Assembly (NCBI GenBank): GCA_964649195.1
Contig: CAZYPK010000094.1
Span: 1 to 19,539 of the forward strand
From: JTS-RE9 sp964649195
GTDB lineage: Bacteria; Planctomycetota; Phycisphaerae; Phycisphaerales; Phycisphaeraceae
Direction: 5' to 3'
DNA: 19,539 nucleotides
Shown here: positions 7,276-12,298 of the stretch, piece by piece
How the letters are laid out: each line of letters opens with the position of its first letter
Position numbering within the stretch: position 1 is the first letter of the stretch
Translations under genes and position numbers: made by a program
The notes under the pieces: generated by a model
What the model was told of the DNA's origin: nothing
What the model saw: only the letters and a program-made list of their open reading frames with translations
The model's database searches: none

Positions 7276-7357
7276 CAATTGAATGGCAGGCGGCGGGCCA
7301 ACCGATGGGTCTGTTCATGGTTGCGAGGCGGAGTTTAGAAGAGTCCCCCAGGCGGGA

Positions 7358-7377
7358 CATTGGACTTTGGTCCAATG
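7358..7377. promoter_or_regulatory. Candidate operator palindrome upstream of the efflux operon
   Basis: CATTGGAC and GTCCAATG flank TTTG, a perfect 8-bp dyad centred about 105 bases before the adaptor start. Compact dyads like this are typical of TetR- or MarR-type repressor sites controlling RND operons. No regulator gene is adjacent, and I could not place a convincing -10/-35 pair around it. Confidence 0.4.
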
Positions 7378-7401
7378 CAAGGCCGGTTTGGTCCGCGTAG
7401 G

Positions 7402-7571
7402 CTGAGTTTTGGAATAAGCCCCGCCCGGAAGGGCGCGGGCCAAAGCGTGTCCAATGAACAGAGGATTCAAAGCTTGCAAGGCGAATTCAGACCGAAAGTC
7501 AGTGCTGTTTCGTGAACGGGCCGTGAATCGATCACCCCTTGGCCCGCGCCCTTCCGGGCGGGGCTTATTCC
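7402..7571. repeat. Family 2 inverted-pair repeat
   Basis: The arms 7411-7443 and 7539-7571 are exact 33-bp reverse complements; the left one is preceded by GCTGAGTTTT (7401-7410). Each arm also folds alone: GCCCCGCCC, the tetraloop GGAA (GNRA type), then GGGCGCGGGC. The 95-base interior has no gene. The part next to the right arm (reading GATCGATTCACGGCCCGTTC on the minus strand) matches the flank of the single copy near 18915, so the mobile or duplicated unit is longer than the hairpin. Confidence 0.8.
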
Positions 7572-7572
7572 G

Positions 7573-7690
7573 GGGTGGCTGGGGCTGAAGGCTCGGCGCA
7601 AGCCCCGGCCAGGTGACCATCGATTTTCAGTTGCGCCACCTTGCTTCGTGTGCCTGGGCCGGGGCTTCGCAGACTCAGCCCCAGCCACCC
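7573..7690. repeat. Family 1 inverted-pair (BIME-like) repeat, copy B
   Basis: The left unit from 7573 has the alternative loop GAAGGCTCGGCGCA; the right unit 7656-7690 has the common loop (GAGTCTGCGA when read in the left-unit sense). The core TTCAGTTGCGCCACCTTGCT and the following TCGTG are shared with copy C. It follows the family 2 pair after a single base. Confidence 0.8.
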
Positions 7691-7745
7691 GACGTGTCCA
7701 CCCAACATGCCCAATGATACAGACTCATTCAACACCCGCCCATCC

Positions 7746-7750
7746 AGGAG
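7746..7750 (+). promoter_or_regulatory. Ribosome binding site deciding the ppk2 start
   Basis: AGGAG lies 8 bases before the ATG at 7759. It rules out the longer frame from 7648, whose first residues are translated from repeat copy B. Confidence 0.65.
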
Positions 7751-7758
7751 ATGCCAAG

Positions 7759-8571
7759 ATGTCCAAGTCCGAAAAGGAAGTTGCAGAACCGACCGGCATG
7801 AAACGCAAAGACTACGAGGACAAACTCAAGGACCTGCAAGTGCAACTGTGCGAGCTTCAGGCGTGGGTCCAGCACAGCGGAATGCGGGCGATCATCGTGC
7901 TGGAGGGACGCGATGCCGCGGGCAAGGGCGGCACCATCAAGGCCCTCACCGAGCGGGTCAGCCCGCGGGTGTTCCGCGTGGTGGCGCTGCCGGCGCCATC
8001 GGACCGCGAAAAGACCCAGATGTTTGCCCAGCGCTACCTGGCTCACTTTCCCGCCGCGGGAGAGATCGTCATCTTCGACCGCAGTTGGTACAACCGTGCC
8101 GGTGTGGAGCGGGTCATGGGGTTCTGCACCAGGGAGCAGCACCAACGATTTCTTGCGAACTGTCCCGTGTTCGAGAAGTGGGTGGTCGATGCGGGCATCA
8201 TCCTGATCAAGGTCTGGCTCGAGGTCAGCAACAAGGAGCAGAAGCGCCGGTTCGAGGCCCGCATCAGCGATCCGCTGCGGCAATGGAAACTAAGCCCGAT
8301 GGACCTGCCCTCGCGCGAGCGGTGGTACGAATACTCCAAGGCTCGCGATGAAATGCTCGACGCCACCGACACCCAACACGCCCCCTGGCACATCGTCTTT
8401 TCGGACGACAAGAAAAAAGCCCGGCTCAACGTGATCAGCCACATCCTCTCCCTGTTACCCTATAAGAAACTGCCGACGAAGAAGATCGACCTGCCCAAGC
8501 GTTCATCCAAGGGCGAATATGATGACATGGCGACCTTGAAGGGCAGAAAGTTCGTGAAGGAAGTCGTGTAA
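7759..8571 (+). CDS. ppk2: Polyphosphate kinase 2 (PPK2, class I type)
   Basis: This 270-residue cytosolic kinase moves phosphate between polyphosphate and nucleoside diphosphates. The P-loop is EGRDAAGKGGTIKAL (residues 49-63), the Walker B segment is EIVIFDRSWYNRAGVE (Asp107, Arg108), and the lid is RRFEARISDPLRQWKLSPMD (163-182). Single-domain length and the C-terminal KKARLNVISHILSLLPYKK fit class I PPK2, which usually prefers ADP or GDP as acceptor; direction and nucleotide preference cannot be read from sequence. A clear ribosome site sets the start. A terminator-like hairpin follows, so it is probably a single-gene transcript. Its job is likely phosphate/energy storage, alongside the nearby glycogen genes. 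Confidence 0.93.
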   Translation: MSKSEKEVAEPTGMKRKDYEDKLKDLQVQLCELQAWVQHSGMRAIIVLEGRDAAGKGGTIKALTERVSPRVFRVVALPAPSDREKTQMFAQRYLAHFPAAGEIVIFDRSWYNRAGVERVMGFCTREQHQRFLANCPVFEKWVVDAGIILIKVWLEVSNKEQKRRFEARISDPLRQWKLSPMDLPSRERWYEYSKARDEMLDATDTQHAPWHIVFSDDKKKARLNVISHILSLLPYKKLPTKKIDLPKRSSKGEYDDMATLKGRKFVKEVV

Positions 8572-8590
8572 GAAACCAAACGCATCCGAG

Positions 8591-8611
8591 CCGCGACTCA
8601 ACGAGTCGCGG
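8591..8611. repeat. Family 3 palindrome, copy 1
   Basis: CCGCGACTC and GAGTCGCGG form a perfect 9-bp stem around AAC, 20 bases after the ppk2 stop. Its reverse complement with flanks (CGTCCGCGAC...GTCGCGGCTC) matches copy 2 at 8735-8755. Confidence 0.65.
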
Positions 8612-8625
8612 ACGCGAACAGCCTG

Positions 8626-8652
8626 AAGGGGTGGCGCGAACGCACCCTTTTT
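8626..8652 (+). terminator. Rho-independent-like terminator after ppk2
   Basis: AAGGGGTG (8626-8633) pairs with CACCCTTT (8643-8650) with one G-U pair around a 9-base loop, and the descending arm runs into TTTTT then CTTT. It is placed about 55 bases after the ppk2 stop. Confidence 0.55.
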
Positions 8653-8734
8653 CTTTCAGCCTCGATCGGCGCCCGGTCGTTTTCGCATCCCGTGATCCGC
8701 TGCGCAATGGTCACGCCGTTCTTGTCGCTCACGT

Positions 8735-8755
8735 CCGCGACGTGTCACGTCGCGG
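8735..8755. repeat. Family 3 palindrome, copy 2
   Basis: CCGCGACGTG and CACGTCGCGG are perfect 10-bp arms around a single T, 45 bases before the phosphatase ATG. Flanks CGT and CTC match inverted copy 1. It may be a repeat, an operator, or both. Confidence 0.6.
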
Positions 8756-8800
8756 CTCACTCTTGTCCCGAACTCAGGTTCGCAGCGAGGCGAAGCGCCG

Positions 8801-10276
8801 ATGAAGCAGGGAACAGCAAAGCCATCGCGCGGCGCCGGCCGGTCATGGACCGGCGCCACGGATTCGCCTGTGCCTGATGATCCGCGCGAGATACACGACA
8901 TCCTCGCCTCCGAATCGTTCGGCCTGCTGATGCAGCGGAGCGAACTGATTCGGGTGCGCGTGTTTCTGGCGGTGCTGCTGACCCTGATGATTGTCACCGC
9001 GGCCCGAAGGCTCTTTGGCGGGGTGGTGATGAGCGGCCCGCTCTTCTGGTGGGCCAACGGCATTCTCCTGGCCGCCATCGCCTACGAGTGCTGGATGCTG
9101 CGCAACATCGCCAGGGCGGTGGCCAGGCACCACCTGATCCGGGCGCGATGCTGGTACATCAATGCCCCGCTGGAACTGGCGTTTCCCTTCGCGTTCCTGC
9201 TTGCCGCGCATCTGGACGCCCCCCATGACATGGATCGCCTGTCGGGGCCTTCGCTGCTGATCTTTCCGATCATCTTGCTTTTGTCCGTGCTGAGGCTGCG
9301 TCCGCTGTTCACGCTCGCGCTGGGTTTCACCGCCGCCGGTCTTCACTGCGGCCTTGCCTGGCGGGCCGTGTGGGTGACCGGCGCCTCTCAGGGGGAACTG
9401 GCGCTGCATCTTTCCTACGGCGCGCTGCTGGCCGTGACCGGGCTGGCCGGCGAGAAGGTGGCCCGCACCGTGCGGACCTACCTTTCCGCCGCCGCCACCC
9501 AGGCCGCGGCGCTGGCCCACACACGCAAGGAACTGGACGCGGTGGAACGCGACCTTGAAATCGCCCGCGACATCCAGCGCAGCCTCCTGCCTCGGACCGC
9601 GCCGAACATCCCCGGCTTCGATATCGTCGGCATGAGCCGGCCGGCGCAGCAGACCGGCGGCGATTACTACGACTGGCAGACGCTGCCCGACGGACGCCTG
9701 GCCCTGGTCATCGCCGACGCCACCGGCCACGGCATCGGCCCGGCGCTGTTGACCGCCGTCTGCCGGGCCTACACCCGCGCCTCCACCGCCGTCATGACCG
9801 AACTGCACGCCTTGATGCACCGCGTCAACGTCCTGGTCCACGGCGATGTGCAAGGCACGCGGTTCGTCACCCTCGCCCTGGCCGTGCTCAATCCGCCCAA
9901 GGCCGAAATCAGCCTGCTCAGCGCCGGCCACGGTCCCACCCTCCTGCTCCGCGCCGCCACCGGAGAGGTCGAGCAGTTCGGCGGCCACGGCATCCCCCTG
10001 GGAATCGATGCGGAGGAAATCTACGAGGAGCAGACCACCCTGCAACTGGAACCCGGCGACATCATGCTCCTGCTCACCGATGGCGTCTTCGAGTGGCAAA
10101 GGGCCGATGGCCAGGCCTTTGGCATCCGGCGGCTTGTCGAAGCCCTGGGTGACGCCCGGGAAGGTGACGCCCAGTCCATCCTCGACCGCGTGGACCAGGC
10201 GGTGCGCACCTTCGCCGACGGAGCGCCGCAGGTGGATGATGTCACGGCCCTGGTCATCAAGCGGACGGGTGGCTGA
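8801..10276 (+). CDS. Membrane-anchored SpoIIE/RsbU-family serine phosphatase
   Basis: This 491-residue protein has a polar N-terminus (1-48), several hydrophobic segments (about 52-215, five or six membrane passes), a coiled linker (THTRKELDAVERDLEIARDIQRSLLP type, about 240-268) and a PP2C-like SpoIIE domain to the end. Metal-binding acids are present: Asp288 in GGDYYDW, Asp306 in IADATGHGIG, Asp427 in LLTDGVFEW and Asp479/Asp480 in VDDVTALV. Such enzymes dephosphorylate STAS-domain anti-anti-sigma factors in partner-switching pathways. No HAMP, GAF or PAS sensor is obvious, so the membrane region may itself sense. No anti-sigma kinase or antagonist gene is adjacent. The ATG has GAGG 10 bases upstream. 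The stop codon lies within a family 1 repeat start (GGGTGGCTGA), so the final GG is repeat-encoded. Confidence 0.9.
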   Translation: MKQGTAKPSRGAGRSWTGATDSPVPDDPREIHDILASESFGLLMQRSELIRVRVFLAVLLTLMIVTAARRLFGGVVMSGPLFWWANGILLAAIAYECWMLRNIARAVARHHLIRARCWYINAPLELAFPFAFLLAAHLDAPHDMDRLSGPSLLIFPIILLLSVLRLRPLFTLALGFTAAGLHCGLAWRAVWVTGASQGELALHLSYGALLAVTGLAGEKVARTVRTYLSAAATQAAALAHTRKELDAVERDLEIARDIQRSLLPRTAPNIPGFDIVGMSRPAQQTGGDYYDWQTLPDGRLALVIADATGHGIGPALLTAVCRAYTRASTAVMTELHALMHRVNVLVHGDVQGTRFVTLALAVLNPPKAEISLLSAGHGPTLLLRAATGEVEQFGGHGIPLGIDAEEIYEEQTTLQLEPGDIMLLLTDGVFEWQRADGQAFGIRRLVEALGDAREGDAQSILDRVDQAVRTFADGAPQVDDVTALVIKRTGG

Positions 10277-10288
10277 GGCTGCGGCTCC

Positions 10289-10417
10289 GGGTGGCTGGGG
10301 CTGAGTCCGCGAAGCCCCGGCCCAGGCGACCTTCAGCTTTCAGCTTTCAGCCTTCAGTTGCGCCACCTTGCTTCGTGCATCCGGGCCGGGGCTTCGCGGA
10401 CTCAGCCCCAGCCACCC
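10289..10417. repeat. Family 1 inverted-pair (BIME-like) repeat, copy C (best preserved)
   Basis: Units 10289-10323 and 10383-10417 are exact 35-bp reverse complements. Within each, GGCTGGGGCT pairs with AGCCCCGGCC (one T-G pair) around the 10-base loop GAGTCCGCGA. The core carries four heptamers (CTTCAGC, TTTCAGC, TTTCAGC, CTTCAGT; 10331-10358) and then the same TTGCGCCACCTTGCTTCGTG as copy B. Confidence 0.85.
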
Positions 10418-10475
10418 AAGGCTTCCAGTCCCAGTCACCCAAAGCCAAGCCCCAGCCACCCAGATGCTCTGGTCA
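10418..10475. repeat. Extra partial family 1 units at the malQ 3' end
   Basis: CCCAGTCACCC (10430-10440) and AAGCCCCAGCCACCC (10447-10461) are inverse partial units in tandem. On the minus strand, the nearer unit starts 14 bases after the malQ stop codon. Confidence 0.6.
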
Positions 10476-12014
10476 TCAAGCGGTGCGGTTGGAGATATGC
10501 GTCAGTTCACCGAGCCGGGCGAATGCGAGTTGATCGGATTCCGATTCGACATGCCGCCAGCGCCAGTTGCCATCGGCCCGTCCGGGCACGTTCATCCGCG
10601 AGGGTTCGCCGAGATTGAGCAGGTCCTGCAAAGGGATGATGGATAGCGCAGCTTCGGAGAACAACGCCATGCGAATCAATTCCCATGCCGCGTCGGTGCC
10701 GCTGCCGGCGGGTCGATTCAGGTGGCGCCAAAGGTGTTTGCGCTCATCTGCGGGCAGGTCGTCGTACCAGCCGCGCGTGGTGTTGTTGTCATGGGTTGCG
10801 GTGTAGGCGACGGTGTTGTGATCGTAGTTGTGAGGGAGGAAGGGGTTGTCAGGATTGCCGTCGAAGGCGAACTGGAGCACCTTCGTCCCTGGCAGGCGGA
10901 ATCGTTGGAGCAGGGCGGTGACATCAGGCGTGATGTGGCCCAGGTCCTCGGCGATGAAGGGCAACGAACCGACTTCCTGCATGAAGGCGGTGAAGATGGC
11001 CGGTCCCGGGCCTGTCACCCATTGGCCCGATTCCGCGGTCCTGGCCGAGGCCGGCACATGCCAGGCGGCCGCGAAGCCGCGGAAGTGATCCAGCCGGATG
11101 ACATCGACATATCCCAGGAGCGATCGCAGCCGACTGATCCACCACTTGTAACCGCTTTTGCGATGGGCCTCCCAGTTGTAAACAGGATTGCCCCAGCGCT
11201 GCCCTGTCCTGCTGAAATAGTCGGGTGGCACGCCCGCCACGGCAATCGGGTGATGCTCCGCATCCAGCAGGAACAGGTGCGGGTTGGCCCAGACATCGCT
11301 GGAATCCGGCGCCACAAAGAAGGGCATGTCGCCGATGAGGCGAACCTCTTTCGCGTGAGCATATTCGATCATTCGCCTGGCCTGGCGAAAGAGAACGAAC
11401 TGCGCCAGGCGGATCGCCTCAATCTGCCGGGCCAGATCCTGCCGGCTTTTCTTCATCGCTTCGGGTTCGCGTTCGATCAGTTCACGGGGCCAGTTCAGGT
11501 AATGCGCACCCCCATGTCGGCGCTTCAAAGCCCGAAAGTGAGCGTAGTCATCGAGCCAGTGTGCCTGATCCTGACAGAAATCCTCGAAGGCGATCTTCAA
11601 ATCCGCCCGAGCCCTGGAGATGAAGCGGTCGTGCAGGACGGGCAGCAGTCCATGCTTGAAGGCGATGACGGCGTTGTAGTCGATGGCATCGGTTGAAGTC
11701 GTGGAGCCGGGGCAGTCGTCCGGTTCAAGCAGGCCGTCTTCGATCAGCCAGTCGGGACTGATAAGCAGCCCATTGCCTGCGAAGCTGGAGAGCGACTGGT
11801 AGGGCGAATCGCCGTAGCCTGTCGGTCCCAGGGGCAGGGCCTGCCACCAGCGCTGATGAGCGGCATGAAGCCGGTCGATCCAGGCGATGGCGCCGGGCCC
11901 CACATCGCCGATGCCGTAGCGCGAAGGCAGGGAGGTGACATGCAACAGCACACCCGAGGCGCGGTAGTCCGCCGGGAACGGCGGCATGTTGGCGGCGCGA
12001 TCATCCTGATTCAT
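10476..12014 (-). CDS. malQ: 4-alpha-glucanotransferase (amylomaltase, GH77)
   Basis: This 512-residue cytosolic enzyme transfers maltosyl or longer glucan segments between chains, recycling short maltodextrins left by glycogen breakdown. The catalytic nucleophile is Asp309 in VIRLDHFRGF and the acid/base is Glu356 in FIAEDLGHIT. Their spacing of 47 residues equals that of the Thermus enzyme (293 and 340). A third conserved Asp (about 409) lies in ATHDNNTTRGWY. The N-terminal SGVLLHVTSLPSRYGIGDVG and LPLGPTGYGDSPYQSLSSFAGN are typical. Length matches the Thermus-type short form. The ATG at 12014 was chosen since an open frame back to 12194 only translates repeats; its ribosome site is weak (GGATG). 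It follows glgP on the same strand after 281 bases of repeats. Confidence 0.93.
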   Translation of the reverse strand: MNQDDRAANMPPFPADYRASGVLLHVTSLPSRYGIGDVGPGAIAWIDRLHAAHQRWWQALPLGPTGYGDSPYQSLSSFAGNGLLISPDWLIEDGLLEPDDCPGSTTSTDAIDYNAVIAFKHGLLPVLHDRFISRARADLKIAFEDFCQDQAHWLDDYAHFRALKRRHGGAHYLNWPRELIEREPEAMKKSRQDLARQIEAIRLAQFVLFRQARRMIEYAHAKEVRLIGDMPFFVAPDSSDVWANPHLFLLDAEHHPIAVAGVPPDYFSRTGQRWGNPVYNWEAHRKSGYKWWISRLRSLLGYVDVIRLDHFRGFAAAWHVPASARTAESGQWVTGPGPAIFTAFMQEVGSLPFIAEDLGHITPDVTALLQRFRLPGTKVLQFAFDGNPDNPFLPHNYDHNTVAYTATHDNNTTRGWYDDLPADERKHLWRHLNRPAGSGTDAAWELIRMALFSEAALSIIPLQDLLNLGEPSRMNVPGRADGNWRWRHVESESDQLAFARLGELTHISNRTA

Positions 12015-12041
12015 CGTGACATCCGCATCGGTCTGCTTCAG

Positions 12042-12114
12042 ACCTGAGTTTTCGTTTAAGCCCCGCCCGGCCCCCGGCCCCGGGGCCTGAGAACTTTTGG
12101 ATGGCTGGGGCTGA
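12042..12114 (+). repeat. Truncated family 2 unit fused to a family 1 extended unit
   Basis: ACCTGAGTTTTCGTTTAAGC (12042-12061) then CCCGCCCGG matches the family 2 start but is interrupted by C/G runs instead of the GGAA hairpin. It passes into CCTGAGAACTTTTGG (12086-12100) and TGGCTGGGGCTGA, nearly identical to the inverse sequence at 79-107. Confidence 0.65.
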
Positions 12115-12121
12115 AGGCTTT

Positions 12122-12242
12122 GGGTGGCTGGGGCTGAAGGCTTTGCGCAAGCCCCGGCCCGGTGCGCGGCAGGTGTGCGATGGTGGTTTGTCACAGCAAG
12201 GCGCGCCGGGCCGGGGCTTCGCGGACTCAGCCCCAGCCACCC
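12122..12242. repeat. Family 1 inverted-pair (BIME-like) repeat, copy D
   Basis: The left unit from 12122 carries the alternative loop GAAGGCTTTGCGCA, like copy B. The right unit 12208-12242 is the exact inverse of the common unit. The core differs from copies B and C. It lies between glgP and malQ. Confidence 0.8.
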
Positions 12243-12269
12243 GAAGCCTCAGCACCAGTCAACCAGAGC

Positions 12270-12298
12270 CTCAAGCCCCAGCCACCCCAAACGTCTCA
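12270..12298 (-). repeat. Family 1 unit at the glgP stop codon
   Basis: The glgP stop TGA (12298-12296) is followed after exactly 8 bases by GGGTGGCTGGGGCTTGAG on the minus strand, the same spacing as at the aquaglyceroporin stop. Confidence 0.65.

Larger units (their letters stand above)
7264..7758. other. Divergent intergenic region between the efflux operon and ppk2
   Basis: This 495-base gap has no gene. Beside the efflux operon it holds a 20-bp operator-like palindrome (7358-7377). The middle is a family 2 inverted pair (7411-7571) joined after one base to family 1 pair B (7573-7690). The last 70 bases form the ppk2 leader. Open frames here only translate repeats. Confidence 0.7.
8572..8800. 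other. Intergenic region between ppk2 and the phosphatase gene
   Basis: These 229 bases hold a palindrome (8591-8611), a terminator-like hairpin (8626-8652), a second related palindrome (8735-8755) and a short block, GAACTCAGGTTCG (8770-8782), that also occurs before sulP. No gene was seen. Confidence 0.65.
10250..10483. repeat. 15-bp direct repeat bracketing the phosphatase-malQ gap
   Basis: CTGGTCATCAAGCGG occurs at 10250-10264, coding for the phosphatase C-terminus, and at 10469-10483, covering the malQ stop on the other strand. The 204 bases between are almost all family 1 repeat. This looks like a duplicated target flanking an insertion, or a duplication that opened the gap between convergent genes. 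Confidence 0.75.
12015..12295. other. Intergenic region between glgP and malQ, filled with repeats
   Basis: These 281 bases consist of a malQ leader, a truncated family 2 unit (12042-12074), a G/C-run stretch, a family 1 extended unit (12086-12114), family 1 pair D (12122-12242) and further inverse units up to the glgP stop. The load of hairpins suggests glgP and malQ may be separated transcriptionally. No gene was seen. Confidence 0.7.

Noticed and set aside
7467..7688. Short open frames starting MAGAESAKPRP here and at 10291, 12101 and 1298
   Set aside because: They are translations of the family 1 repeat (GTGGCTGGGGCTGAG...), not genes; the same peptide recurs wherever the repeat occurs.
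10331..10358. Possible CRISPR-like short repeat array
   Set aside because: The units are 7-base contiguous heptamers without spacers, and no cas genes are present.
1296..12242. Inverted pairs as classical MITEs derived from a DDE transposon
   Set aside because: Each arm is itself a hairpin, single arms occur alone, and only one copy shows a possible target duplication. A REP/BIME-like origin fits better, although it is not proven.
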